Of a stretch of DNA of 64,000 nt, positions 27,042 through 36,619 are shown in pieces; position 1 is the first letter of the stretch; each line of letters begins with the position of its first letter. Under the pieces are notes generated by a model. That model had not been told where the DNA came from, ran no database searches, and was given only the letters and a program-made list of their open reading frames with translations. The stretch lies in the NCBI RefSeq assembly GCF_030708075.1, contig NZ_CP117982.1:744001-808000 (forward strand), given 5' to 3'. This stretch comes from Candidatus Epulonipiscium viviparus. Its GTDB lineage: Bacteria; Bacillota; Clostridia; Lachnospirales; Cellulosilyticaceae. A program made the position numbers and the translations under genes.

Positions 27042-28158
27042 ATTTTATTCTCCCTAATAATAATCTGACATATTTTAGAGTTTCAAATTTTTCAATATCT
27101 TCAGGTACGTTTTGTCCTGTGGTGATATATGCTATTTCTGTTTTTGTACATGAAGCAATATTTAATAAATTTCCAATTCCGTCTGTTTCATCTAATTTAG
27201 TTATAATTAGAGCAAAACGATCAACTAGATTTTTATAAATTGGAACAATACTTTGAATGTCTTTATATTGAGTGTTCATATTTAAAACTAAGAATACTTG
27301 CTTTTCCTCTACCGTTGCTAGTAATTCTTTAAGTTCACCAAGTTGATTAAAATCTTTGTGTGAGCGTCCCGCAGTATCAATAAAAATATAATCCGCATCT
27401 TTCCATTTTTGCAAATATTTTGGAATATCAGATGGTTCAAATATAGTTTCAATTTCTACGTTTAATATTTCGGCATAAGTTTTGAGTTGGGCAACAGCAG
27501 CAATTCTATATGTGTCAGCAGTAAGTAAAACTACTTTTTTGTTTTCTTCTAACACTTTTATAGCAGTCAGCTTGGCAATGGTTGTTGTTTTGCCAACGCC
27601 CGTAGATCCAACAAAAAAGGTAACTCTTGGAATATTGTAATTAAATTTTGGCATAACACTTGTGAGAGTATTATATAATGCACGGCTGATTCCGTCAACA
27701 GTGTTTTCACTAACTTGGTCTAAAATATCATCAATTATGGATTCTTCGATTCCTTCTTCTAGCATAGATTGTTTTAAAATTTTTTCGAAAGGAATTTTTT
27801 CTTCTGAAATAATAGTATCTTCTATATTTTTAGTAGGCTGCATAGATAACTGAATATTATCAACTTTGATTTTGGGCTCTGGAAAGGGAGATTTAAGATT
27901 ATCTAACTGCTTAATAAAATCAGCGCCTTCTTCGATTGCCTCATCTTGGATATCAGAAGTTGTTGGTCGCGAAAAATTAAAAGTGTTGGATTCATCAAGG
28001 GCAATTGTTATACTCCAATCGCCTTTTTTGAATAAACCCAATAGCCCTGTTTTTCTTTCTTCAGAGCTATTTACAATAATTGCATTATCACCGTATTCTT
28101 TCATTATTTCATTTTTAACTGATTCTTCGTCTTTGCCAGTAATTTTTAAAATTCTCAT
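27034..28158 (-). CDS. flhF: Flagellar SRP-type GTPase FlhF
   Basis: 374 residues: basic/B domain at the N-terminus, an acidic linker, and an NG GTPase domain with G1 GSTGVGKTTTIAKL, DTAGRSHKD (G3) and TKLDETDGIG (G4). It places new flagella on the membrane and is switched off by FlhG. It sits directly after flhA. Confidence 0.94.
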   Translation of the reverse strand: MRILKITGKDEESVKNEIMKEYGDNAIIVNSSEERKTGLLGLFKKGDWSITIALDESNTFNFSRPTTSDIQDEAIEEGADFIKQLDNLKSPFPEPKIKVDNIQLSMQPTKNIEDTIISEEKIPFEKILKQSMLEEGIEESIIDDILDQVSENTVDGISRALYNTLTSVMPKFNYNIPRVTFFVGSTGVGKTTTIAKLTAIKVLEENKKVVLLTADTYRIAAVAQLKTYAEILNVEIETIFEPSDIPKYLQKWKDADYIFIDTAGRSHKDFNQLGELKELLATVEEKQVFLVLNMNTQYKDIQSIVPIYKNLVDRFALIITKLDETDGIGNLLNIASCTKTEIAYITTGQNVPEDIEKFETLKYVRLLLGRIKYE

Positions 28159-30192
28159 TTAAGCACTCACCATTCCTATAGATTGAATTTCAACATTTGG
28201 AGCGATTTCATTATATGAAATTACTATTAGATCCGATATATATTGATTAGTCAGTTGTTTAAAATATATTCTAACTATAGGAGAGGTTAAAATAATAGGC
28301 GATAATCCAATAGAAGTTAATTTGCCAACTTCTTTTTTTAGATTATTAATTATCTTCTGTAATACAGCTGGATCAAGTGCTACGTAAGAGCCTTGCTCTG
28401 TATGCTGGACTGCTCCCATAATCATTTGTTCTATGGCGGGGTCAAGCGTAATAACTTGGTTAGTGGACCCTACAAAAACTTTTTTAGAAATAGCTCTTGC
28501 AAGCCCTTGTCTTACATATTCTGTCAGTACATCGGTGTCTCTAATGGAACCTGCATAATCTGCCAAAATTTCACAGATAGTAGGAAGGTCTCGAATAGAA
28601 ACACTTTCGCTCAATAGATTTGCCAAAACTTTTTGAATGTCTCCAAGAGTGAGAAGTTTTGGAGTCAAATCCGATAAAAGCGCTTCGTGCTGTTCTTTTA
28701 TATTATCAAGCAATGCTTTTGTATCTTGGCGTGATAAGAGTTCTGCAATATTATCTCGAATAACTTCTGTTAGATGTGTTGCGATAATAGAAGGACCATC
28801 AACAACGGTATAACCACGAATTTCTGCTTTTTCGCGCTGAGATTCATTAATCCATAGAGCGGGTAGTCCAAAGGCAGGTTCGATAGTCTTAATTCCTTCT
28901 ATTTCCTCTTCTACATATCCAGGATCCATTGCCATGTAGTGATCAAACATAATTTCACTTCTAGCAACTTCGATTCCCTTAATTTTTATACTATATACGT
29001 TCGGAGGAAGCTGAATGTTATCTCTTATGCGAATAATAGGAACCACTGTTCCAAGCTCAAGAGCAATCTGTCGTCTAATCATAATAACCCTATCAAATAA
29101 GTCTCCGCCTTGAGCTGAATCTGCAAGCGGAATGATACCATATCCAAACTCAAGCTCGATTGGATCAACCTGAAGTAATCCAAGAACATTTTCTGGTTTT
29201 CTAATTTCAGACGCTTCGATATCTTCTTGTTCGATTTCTTTTTCAACTTCTTTAACTTGTTGAAGAGTACTTAGTCGGCGACCTAATACAATCCATAAAA
29301 TTCCAATAGGCACTGTAAAGACAGGTCCGATAGGAGTTCCAAGACCTAGGGCAATAATAGCAAACGCTGCTAAATATAGAACAAGCGGCGAATATGCAAA
29401 TTGTCCAAATAACGCGTGGCTGATATTAGAGTCTTGGTCGGTTTTAGTAACCAAAAGACCTGTTGCGGTAGAAATAAAAAGTGAAGGGATAGCACTTACC
29501 AAACCGTCTCCAATTGTTAGGATAGTGTATGTATTAAGTGCTTCTGCAACTTCCATATCCAGGTTTACAATTCCTATTATTAATCCAGCAATGATATTTA
29601 TAAATGAGATTAAAATACCAGCCAAGGCATCATTTTGAACAAACTTAGATGCACCATCCATGGCTCCAAAAAAGCTGGCTTCGTCTTGAATTTTTTTTCG
29701 TCGTAGCTTTGCCATATCTTCATCGATATACCCAGAGTTAAGATCGGCATCAATTGCCATTTGCTTACCTGGCATAGCGTCTAGTGTAAATCTCGCAGCA
29801 ACCTCGGCAACACGTCCCGAACCTTTGGTGATAACCATAAAGTTTACAATAGAAATAATTATAAAAATGATAACTCCAATTACTATATTACCATCAGAAA
29901 CATAAACTCCAAATGCCTCTATGACAGGGCCGGCATAAGCTTCTACAAGAATAAGTCGAGTGGATGCAATATTCAGACCAAGTCTAAAGATCGTTGTTAC
30001 AAGTAACATCGTTGGAAATAGAGATAAATCCAAAGATTCTTTGGAGAATAACGCACTAAGCAAGATCATTGCTGTTAACGAAATGTTGATTATCAGCAAG
30101 ACACTAAGCAGTTGTTCCGGTAACGGGATTAAAATGAGTGCCAATATTAGTAGGACAAAAATACCTAAAATTGCATCTCCTGATCGTATCAT
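28159..30192 (-). CDS. flhA: Flagellar export gate protein FlhA
   Basis: 677 residues. The first ~310 contain about eight membrane segments and the FHIPEP-family signature LDAMPGKQMAIDADL. The rest is the cytoplasmic domain that forms the nonameric ring which docks chaperone-substrate complexes. ATG preceded by AAGGAGGTACACAAGAGTA. Central part of the type III export apparatus with FlhB, FliP, FliQ and FliR, whose genes lie just upstream. Confidence 0.96.
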   Translation of the reverse strand: MIRSGDAILGIFVLLILALILIPLPEQLLSVLLIINISLTAMILLSALFSKESLDLSLFPTMLLVTTIFRLGLNIASTRLILVEAYAGPVIEAFGVYVSDGNIVIGVIIFIIISIVNFMVITKGSGRVAEVAARFTLDAMPGKQMAIDADLNSGYIDEDMAKLRRKKIQDEASFFGAMDGASKFVQNDALAGILISFINIIAGLIIGIVNLDMEVAEALNTYTILTIGDGLVSAIPSLFISTATGLLVTKTDQDSNISHALFGQFAYSPLVLYLAAFAIIALGLGTPIGPVFTVPIGILWIVLGRRLSTLQQVKEVEKEIEQEDIEASEIRKPENVLGLLQVDPIELEFGYGIIPLADSAQGGDLFDRVIMIRRQIALELGTVVPIIRIRDNIQLPPNVYSIKIKGIEVARSEIMFDHYMAMDPGYVEEEIEGIKTIEPAFGLPALWINESQREKAEIRGYTVVDGPSIIATHLTEVIRDNIAELLSRQDTKALLDNIKEQHEALLSDLTPKLLTLGDIQKVLANLLSESVSIRDLPTICEILADYAGSIRDTDVLTEYVRQGLARAISKKVFVGSTNQVITLDPAIEQMIMGAVQHTEQGSYVALDPAVLQKIINNLKKEVGKLTSIGLSPIILTSPIVRIYFKQLTNQYISDLIVISYNEIAPNVEIQSIGMVSA

Positions 30193-30209
30193 TACTCTTG
30201 TGTACCTCC

Positions 30210-31310
30210 TTATAGTCTATTTTCTAGTCGATAAACGAAGGCTAATACTTCGGCAACGGCTTCATACAATTCTTGAGGTATGGCGCTTCCTATATCGACT
30301 GTATAATAAAGTGCGCGTGCAAGAGGTTTGTTTTCAACTATTTGAACATTTGAAATAGCCGCAATTTCCTTAATTCTCTGAGCCATATTGTCGGTACCCT
30401 TGGCCACTACAACAGGGGCAATGCCCTTAACTCTATCATAATAAATGGCAACAGCGAAATGTGTTGGATTTGTTATAATAACGTCTGCCTCAGGTACAGT
30501 TTTCATCATACGGCTAATAGACATTTCACGCATTTTTTGTCTAATCTTACTTTTGACAGCAGGGTCACCTTCAGACTGCTTAAATTCTTCTTTAACATCA
30601 TGTTTTGTCATTTTAATACTATCTTCAAACTTATATTTTTGCCATCTATAATCTCCATACGCAAGAACTAAAAAGGCAAGCCCAACGTTTGTTCCAATTT
30701 GTCGAATAACATCCGCAACATAGATTGCAATGTTTTGTATAGTTAGGTCATAGAATCCTAAAAAAGACGGAATCTGTGAGATTATGGTGTTATAAAATAC
30801 AGTTCCTAGAATAATTACCTTAAAAAGGTTTTTTAAAAGCTCAATTAATGAATCACGAATTCCAAAGATTTTTTTAAAACCATTCACAGGATTAAATTTA
30901 TTGAGCTTAGGTTTTAGAGGCTCTAAAGTAACTTTAAATCCCACTTGCCAATAGCTAGCCAGAAAAGCTACCAAAAATAACACAATAAATAAGATACCAT
31001 TGATTAAAATTATATTTATTAAAGAATCGCGAATAATATGCAGGAAATGCTGCTTATTAAATTCAACAACAATAGTTCTCATTTGAGCCATAATATTTTT
31101 GAAAACGTTAGAACATTGACTTACGTAATAAGGAGCTAAAATTCTCATAATTATAAAAAAAGCAAGTAAAATCAGTGCTGTATTAAGTTCGGCACTTTTT
31201 ACAACCTGTCCTTTTTTACGAACATCTGAACGTTTTTTGCTTGTTGCTGTTTCTGTTCTACCTTCTTGTTCTGCTCTTGCAAAAAATTGCAAATTTAATT
31301 TATGATCCAT
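30210..31310 (-). CDS. flhB: Flagellar export switch protein FlhB
   Basis: 366 residues with a four-helix membrane part and a C-terminal cytoplasmic domain carrying the self-cleavage motif NPTH (TNPTHFAVAIYY). Cleavage there changes export from hook to filament substrates when FliK signals. Overlaps fliR by 11 bases. FlhB and FliR are separate genes here, not fused as in some clostridia. Confidence 0.96.
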   Translation of the reverse strand: MDHKLNLQFFARAEQEGRTETATSKKRSDVRKKGQVVKSAELNTALILLAFFIIMRILAPYYVSQCSNVFKNIMAQMRTIVVEFNKQHFLHIIRDSLINIILINGILFIVLFLVAFLASYWQVGFKVTLEPLKPKLNKFNPVNGFKKIFGIRDSLIELLKNLFKVIILGTVFYNTIISQIPSFLGFYDLTIQNIAIYVADVIRQIGTNVGLAFLVLAYGDYRWQKYKFEDSIKMTKHDVKEEFKQSEGDPAVKSKIRQKMREMSISRMMKTVPEADVIITNPTHFAVAIYYDRVKGIAPVVVAKGTDNMAQRIKEIAAISNVQIVENKPLARALYYTVDIGSAIPQELYEAVAEVLAFVYRLENRL

Positions 31311-32088
31311 TCGTCAGCCCCTCTAGCAAGTCGAAGTAAGTGTTTTTCATGTTGTCGATAATTATGTTTCCATATTCTGGTATATAATTTACTATAGTGA
31401 TTAGTAAAAAAATCAAAATTAGCAATTTGAGAGGCAACCCTATAACAAACATGTTCATTTGAGGTACGGTACGAGCAAGGATACCAAGTCCTACATCAAT
31501 AAGCAAAATAGTTCCGAGAATAGGAGTTGCAAGTTTAAATCCAAGCTCAAAAAATATAGCGACGGCATCTAAAATAGTTATGCTAATGGAAGGATTAAAA
31601 AATTGTGTTCCGAGTGGAATATATTCAAACGTTTTGATAAGGGCAGAAATAAAATAGTGGTATCCACCCGATAATACAAAAATAGTAGAAAAACCAAGAG
31701 TTAAAAATCTACCCAAAACTGGAATTTGAGCCCCCAAGGCAGGGTCATAAAACTGGCTCATAGATAAGCCTCCCTGATTAGACCAAAGCTGCCCCGTAAA
31801 ATTAAGAACTTGAAAGAAGATCAAAACTCCAAATCCTAACACCATTCCAACTAGCATTTCTTTAATAACCAAAATAGAGTAGCCAAGCCAAGTGTTTGCA
31901 TAAGAAATTGTCCCCTGAGGTATCGTGAAAAACACTATCATAGTTAAGATGATAGCAAGCATAGCAACAACAGTTGCAGGAACTTTAGTCTCTAATATTA
32001 TTGGAAATAAAGATAGTACAGCCACAATTCGAACAAATATTAATAACCAAACATCAGTATATGCGTATAAATCTAATATGTTCTCCAT
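31300..32088 (-). CDS. fliR: Flagellar export protein FliR
   Basis: 262 residues, about six membrane segments, typical length. Conserved GLSMSQFYDPALGAQIPVLG-type loop near residue 105. It forms the export-gate complex with FliP and FliQ. Eight bases after fliQ, overlapping flhB. Confidence 0.95.
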   Translation of the reverse strand: MENILDLYAYTDVWLLIFVRIVAVLSLFPIILETKVPATVVAMLAIILTMIVFFTIPQGTISYANTWLGYSILVIKEMLVGMVLGFGVLIFFQVLNFTGQLWSNQGGLSMSQFYDPALGAQIPVLGRFLTLGFSTIFVLSGGYHYFISALIKTFEYIPLGTQFFNPSISITILDAVAIFFELGFKLATPILGTILLIDVGLGILARTVPQMNMFVIGLPLKLLILIFLLITIVNYIPEYGNIIIDNMKNTYFDLLEGLTNGS

Positions 32089-32096
32089 AATTCAAC

Positions 32097-32363
32097 CTAC
32101 ACAATAAAATCTGAAAATTTTGAAATAATATCGGTAACAAATTGACTAAGCATAGTCAACATCCAAGGGCCAAAGAAAATAATCGCAGCAAAAACTGCTA
32201 GAATTTTTGGAATAAAAGCAAGCGTTTGCTCTTGGATTGACGTAACTGTTTGAAAAATACTAACTATTAGCCCCACGCTTAGGGCAACTAATAGTATAGG
32301 TGAAGCCACTTTAATTAGCAGCATTATAGTTTCTCGCATAACGTCTATTATTTGCCCTTCCAT
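32097..32363 (-). CDS. fliQ: Flagellar export protein FliQ
   Basis: 88 residues, two membrane helices, with the family pattern SPILLVALSVGLIVSIFQ and QTVTSIQEQTLAFIPK between them. Part of the FliPQR export gate. RBS AGGAGAATAT. Confidence 0.95.
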   Translation of the reverse strand: MEGQIIDVMRETIMLLIKVASPILLVALSVGLIVSIFQTVTSIQEQTLAFIPKILAVFAAIIFFGPWMLTMLSQFVTDIISKFSDFIV

Positions 32364-32373
32364 ATATTCTCCT

Positions 32374-33105
32374 TTACAAATTAAATGTTTCTACCAATTC
32401 TCCAATAATTAGATGCCAGCCGTCAACGATGATAAATATTAATATTTTAAAAGGTAATGAAATCATAGCGGGAGGTAACATCATCATCCCCATTGCCATG
32501 AGTACAGATGCGACAACCATGTCTATTATAATAAACGGTAAATACATTAGGAAGCCGATAACAAAACCAGCTCGTATTTCGCTTATAATAAACGCGGGAA
32601 CGACTATGTGATACGGAAGCTGAGCAAGGATATTAGTCTCATCAACTATTGCAGGTTGATTAGATAAATCCATAAAAAGCTTTATGTCTTCATCGCGTGT
32701 TTGCATTACCATGAACTCTTTTATAGGTGCCGCGGCTTGTTCTAAAAATTCCATTTGAGATATTTGACCTTCAGAATAGGGGACAATAGCCTCTGTGTTA
32801 ATTGTAGAAACAACTGGACTCATAACAAAAAATGTTAAAAATAAAGCAAGTCCTATTACAACTTGATTTGGAGGCATTTGCTGAGTTCCCATAGCTGTTT
32901 TTAAAAAATAAAGTGTAATAATTATTCTAGTAAATGAAGTGCTTACTAACAAAAGAGTAGGGATTAGTCCCAAAAATGTTATAAAAAAAACTAATTGCAG
33001 ACTAGTTCCGAACTCTGGAGACTGTGTTATTGAGTTTAATGCGTCAAGTGAAAATACCCTAGTTGGCACAAGTAAGAAGCATAAAAACAATACTAATTTA
33101 CCCAT
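32374..33105 (-). CDS. fliP: Flagellar export protein FliP
   Basis: 243 residues. N-terminal cleavable signal (MGKLVLFLCFLLVPTRVFS), then four membrane segments, with STSFTRIIITLYFLKTAMG and PPNQVVIGLALFLTFFVM as family signatures. FliP assembles as the core pentamer of the export gate. Overlaps fliO by 8 bases. Confidence 0.96.
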   Translation of the reverse strand: MGKLVLFLCFLLVPTRVFSLDALNSITQSPEFGTSLQLVFFITFLGLIPTLLLVSTSFTRIIITLYFLKTAMGTQQMPPNQVVIGLALFLTFFVMSPVVSTINTEAIVPYSEGQISQMEFLEQAAAPIKEFMVMQTRDEDIKLFMDLSNQPAIVDETNILAQLPYHIVVPAFIISEIRAGFVIGFLMYLPFIIIDMVVASVLMAMGMMMLPPAMISLPFKILIFIIVDGWHLIIGELVETFNL

Positions 33106-33418
33106 CTTTTTTACACTCCTTTTGCCATTTTATCTTCGATTTATCAAAAACTTTACTAAATGCTAAATTGTCTTCGAAACTAAGGCCTTCTCTACCAAGC
33201 TGGCCCCCATAAGCCATACCTTCTTTGCCCCCACAAAATAAATGAAATTCATTTCCTACTCTTATAATATATACATATTGATTGAAATTAAGAGGTAATA
33301 CCTCCATTAGTTGCATGTTTGAATTTTTGTGTGAAACTTTATGTTTGGTAAAATACAATACAACTAACAAAAGTACTACGAAGCTAACTAGTAGAAAAAT
33401 GATTTCAGCATATTGCAT
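33098..33418 (-). CDS. fliO: Flagellar biosynthesis protein FliO (FliZ family)
   Basis: 106 residues. One membrane segment (about 5-24) and a short cytoplasmic domain with MEVLPLNFNQYVYIIRVGNE, typical of FliO. It helps FliP complexes form. Starts on the last base of the cheY stop. Confidence 0.88.
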   Translation of the reverse strand: MQYAEIIFLLVSFVVLLLVVLYFTKHKVSHKNSNMQLMEVLPLNFNQYVYIIRVGNEFHLFCGGKEGMAYGGQLGREGLSFEDNLAFSKVFDKSKIKWQKECKKDG

Positions 33419-33780
33419 TAGCCTAAAACTTTTTTTACAGCTTCCAAGATGCGATCGGCTTGAAATGGTTTGACAATAAAGTCTTTAGCGCCTGCTTGGA
33501 TTGCTTCTATAACCATTGCTTGCTGACCCATTGCAGAACACATAATAACCTTTGCGCCTGCATCTGCTGCTTTAATAGCTTTAACGGCCTGAATACCATC
33601 CATCTCTGGCATGGTAATATCCATAAGAACGAGATCTGGTTTAAGTTCTTTATATTTCGCTACTGCAATTTGCCCGTTTTCAGCTTCTCCGGCAACCTCA
33701 TAACCATTCTTAGTTATAATATCTTTAATCATCATTCTCATAAACGCTGCGTCATCAACTATCAAAATTGTTTGTGCCAT
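33418..33780 (-). CDS. cheY: Chemotaxis response regulator CheY
   Basis: 120-residue single receiver domain. Acid pocket D9/D10 (ILIVDDAAFM), phosphorylated Asp in LVLMDITMPEMDG, Ser in IMCSAMG and Lys in FIVKPF are all present. CheY-P binds FliM and FliY at the motor to change rotation. Its place between fliY and fliO is as in Bacillus. Confidence 0.96.
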   Translation of the reverse strand: MAQTILIVDDAAFMRMMIKDIITKNGYEVAGEAENGQIAVAKYKELKPDLVLMDITMPEMDGIQAVKAIKAADAGAKVIMCSAMGQQAMVIEAIQAGAKDFIVKPFQADRILEAVKKVLG

Positions 33781-33817
33781 AAATTAATCTTCCTTTCTAT
33801 TCTCTATCTCGTATTAG

Positions 33818-35068
33818 TTATATTCTATTTTCAGGTTTAATGATACTCTTAATTCTAACTCCAAAGTTTTCATCAATTACAACAACTTCTCCGCTGGCGA
33901 TAAATTTACCATTAACTAAAATGTCAATAGGTTCGCCAACAAGTTTATCTAATTCTATAATGCTTCCTTCTGAAAAGTCTAGTATTTCTCTGATTTTTTT
34001 CTTAGTACGCCCCAGTTCAACTGATACTTCAAGCGCAACATCTAGCAATATATCAATATTTTCTGCCCCAGTTGGTACTACAATTTGATTAAAATTTTGA
34101 AATTGTGGTGTGGCTATCTGCATATCTGGCTGGAATACTACGCTGCTTGGAGGCATTCCGGGAAGATATTGCTGCTGCGGCGGATAGGGCATCTGCTGCG
34201 GCGGATAGGGCATCTGCTGCGGCGGATAGGGCATCTGCTGCGGCGGATAGGGCATCTGCTGTGGCGGATACGGCATCTGCTGCTGTGGCGGCGGATACGG
34301 TGGTTGCTGCTGTAAGTTTTGTTGTTGAGGTGCATTGTTAGTTTCTAGTTGAGGTTCCGGTGAAGAAACATCACCCATAGTTGACATAGAGTTCATAAGA
34401 TTATCCACCAATTCCTTTGCAAAGCTCATAGGCAAAATTTGCATTAGTTCACTGTCTATAATATCATCTAGAATTTGCATTCTAAAAGATACTTTAACTA
34501 CCATATTTTCACCGGAAATTAGTTGCTCAATTTTGTCTTTTGCAGACTCAAATTGAACGGCGTGTGGTGGTGAAATATCTATTTTTTTATCAAACATCTG
34601 AGACATAGATGTAGAAGATGAACCAATCATCTGATTCATTGCCTCTGATATTGCGCTTAAATGAAGCTCGTTTAATTCTTCGCCGTTATCTAACCCCACC
34701 CCACCCATCATCAAATCGGCTATAATTCTAACATCCGATTCCTTTAACATCAATAAGTTAGTCCCAGATAGCCCTACTGTATAATCTACAGAAACAGTAA
34801 CGATATCTGGCGCCACAGAATCTATTAGTTCCTGAGCTGTTAATAATTCAACATGAGGCGTCGTGATCATAACTTTATGATTTAAAAGGGCAAATAATGT
34901 GGTGGCAGCAGTACCCATATTTATATTGCCGATTTCGCCTAAAGCATCGATTTCATCTGGAGTAAGTGCGTGCCCAGATGATGATCTTCCCCCATCGCCT
35001 GTTGGCTCTTCTACTACACCGCCAAGTAATGCGTTTATTTCTTCTTGGGAAAGTATTCCGTCAGCCAT
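33818..35068 (-). CDS. fliY: Flagellar switch/CheY-P phosphatase FliY (FliN C-terminal domain)
   Basis: 416 residues. An N-terminal CheY-binding-like peptide (LSQEEINALLGG), a CheC-type phosphatase domain with helices ALGEIGNINMGTAA and SAISEAMNQMIGSSS, a low-complexity linker rich in Pro/Gln (MPYPPQQ repeats, about residues 260-300), and a C-terminal FliN/SpoA domain (LLDVALEVSVELGRTKKKIREIL). It forms the C-ring and removes phosphate from CheY-P. The linker is encoded by 21-bp direct repeats. Confidence 0.95.
   Translation of the reverse strand: MADGILSQEEINALLGGVVEEPTGDGGRSSSGHALTPDEIDALGEIGNINMGTAATTLFALLNHKVMITTPHVELLTAQELIDSVAPDIVTVSVDYTVGLSGTNLLMLKESDVRIIADLMMGGVGLDNGEELNELHLSAISEAMNQMIGSSSTSMSQMFDKKIDISPPHAVQFESAKDKIEQLISGENMVVKVSFRMQILDDIIDSELMQILPMSFAKELVDNLMNSMSTMGDVSSPEPQLETNNAPQQQNLQQQPPYPPPQQQMPYPPQQMPYPPQQMPYPPQQMPYPPQQMPYPPQQQYLPGMPPSSVVFQPDMQIATPQFQNFNQIVVPTGAENIDILLDVALEVSVELGRTKKKIREILDFSEGSIIELDKLVGEPIDILVNGKFIASGEVVVIDENFGVRIKSIIKPENRI
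34179..34283. repeat. Five 21-bp direct repeats in the fliY linker
   Basis: Unit GGCGGATAGGGCATCTGCTGC (here given in two parts: GGCGGATAGGG-CATCTGCTGC), at 34179, 34200, 34221, 34242 and a variant at 34263. Each encodes one QQMPYPP heptad, so copy-number change keeps the frame and only alters linker length. Confidence 0.95.
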
Positions 35069-36051
35069 TAATCATCCTCCTTATCTAGTATTTGCTTAAT
35101 TTGTACAGCTGATTTATTTTTGTGTATACCAGGCACCGCTTTAAATTTTACCACGTTTCCTACATATACGTCTATAAGAGAATCTATCGTTGTATCCAAC
35201 CTAATGATATCTCCTATTTGAAGTTCAATAAATTCTTTAACAGTAATATGGGTTTGCCCTACTACTGCTTTCATTGGAATATTTGCACGTTTTAATAAAT
35301 ACTCAACATTAGTATTGCGCTCGGCTTTTTTATCGTCAGAACTTTGAAATTGGTACGAGGTATTAAGTTTATCCATAATAGGTTCAACAGTTAGATATGG
35401 AATACATAGATTCATAAGACCGTCTACAGCACCAAATTGTATGCTAAAAGTAATAAGAGCAACCATTTCTGTTGGGGCAATCATATTAAGAATTTGCGAA
35501 TTGGTTTCTACACGACTCATGCGGGGTTTTAGGGATACCATATTTTCCCATGGTTCTCGCATATAGTCAACAAAATGTTCAAGAACTCTAATCAAAATTA
35601 CCAGCTCTATACTAGTAAATTCCCTCACATGCTCAAGCTCTGTGCCTTCGCCGCCCAAAAGTCTTTCTAGGAAGGCAAAAGCAACGTTGGTTGAAAGCTC
35701 CAAAAGCATGTTATTTTTTAGAGGGTAGGGATCAACTATAGCAAGTGCAATCGGATTTGACAATGAGCTAGTGAAATCCGAAAATGTTATTGCTTCAGAA
35801 CTTACCACCTTAATAGGAACCAATGTTCTCATAAGACCAGATAAATATTGACTGATTAATCTAGCATAGTTTTCACCCATAAGTTCAAGAGTTCTAAGAT
35901 GTTCTCTAGAAAATTTGGTAGGACGAGCAAAATTATATTCCTTAACAATTCTTTCCTTGTCCTTTTCCTTCATTTCTTCAACGTCTAATTCACCAGTATC
36001 AAGCGCCGCAAAGAGGGCGTCTATTTCTTCTTGTGAAAGTAGCTCACTCAA
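35068..36051 (-). CDS. fliM: Flagellar motor switch protein FliM
   Basis: 327 residues. N-terminal CheY-P-binding helix LLSQEEIDALFAAL, a CheC-like middle domain with LLGGEG, and a C-terminal SpoA domain (VVGQTHITVKEFIELQIGDI). Part of the C-ring with FliG and FliY. Overlaps the fliY start by one base. Confidence 0.96.
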   Translation of the reverse strand: MSELLSQEEIDALFAALDTGELDVEEMKEKDKERIVKEYNFARPTKFSREHLRTLELMGENYARLISQYLSGLMRTLVPIKVVSSEAITFSDFTSSLSNPIALAIVDPYPLKNNMLLELSTNVAFAFLERLLGGEGTELEHVREFTSIELVILIRVLEHFVDYMREPWENMVSLKPRMSRVETNSQILNMIAPTEMVALITFSIQFGAVDGLMNLCIPYLTVEPIMDKLNTSYQFQSSDDKKAERNTNVEYLLKRANIPMKAVVGQTHITVKEFIELQIGDIIRLDTTIDSLIDVYVGNVVKFKAVPGIHKNKSAVQIKQILDKEDD

Positions 36052-36124
36052 ATTACCACCTCCTTTTTAAATAAATACTACTTTCTAATATTATAACACA
36101 ATTTAAAATTTTAGTACAAGTAAA

Positions 36125-36589
36125 TTATTGAACTAAAAATTCTTGCCAAATGACTCCAAAAATTACATCGGTATCAAACAACTTATTTATAGTATCTTTA
36201 ATATCGATTGCAACTCGAGAGTGTGCACCAGGTGCGAGTAACATTTCATAGGTGTAGGTGCTGGCTAATGTGAGAATGGCATCTCTAATTCTAATTTCCA
36301 TCAAAGGAAAAGTGGTAGCATTCAAAATGTCGATGCCATCGCTTTCTGCGTTTAATTCAAATGCAGGGTGAATTCTTAATACATGAACATCGCCGCTTTC
36401 GTCCAAAACATTAGCCATAAGAGTAGTAGTTAATGCCACTGTAACTATTTCTTCTGGACGTCTATTTGGATCAACTGGCTCAGGTGGTGCTTGGTTCATA
36501 AAAAAGAAAACAGCCGCTACTGCCCCCAAAATGGTAAGTAGTAATACTACTCCCACTACACTGATAATAATGATAACTTTTTTATCCAT
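36125..36589 (-). CDS. fliL: Flagellar basal body-associated protein FliL
   Basis: 154 residues. One N-terminal membrane helix (about 5-31), then an extracytoplasmic domain ending in INKLFDTDVIFGVIWQEFLVQ-type sequence, which matches the FliL C-terminus. FliL forms rings around the stator units and supports torque. It lies between motB and fliM, fitting that role. Confidence 0.9.
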   Translation of the reverse strand: MDKKVIIIISVVGVVLLLTILGAVAAVFFFMNQAPPEPVDPNRRPEEIVTVALTTTLMANVLDESGDVHVLRIHPAFELNAESDGIDILNATTFPLMEIRIRDAILTLASTYTYEMLLAPGAHSRVAIDIKDTINKLFDTDVIFGVIWQEFLVQ

Positions 36590-36619
36590 AGATAATATCT
36601 CTCCCCCTAAAAATATAAT

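Noticed and set aside
34179-34283. CRISPR-like repeat array
   Set aside because: Units are directly adjacent with no spacers and lie in a coding region.
34085-34341. Three repeat-rich open frames opposite and across the fliY linker
   Set aside because: They are by-products of the 21-bp repeat, which is open in several frames; the fliY frame is the conserved one.
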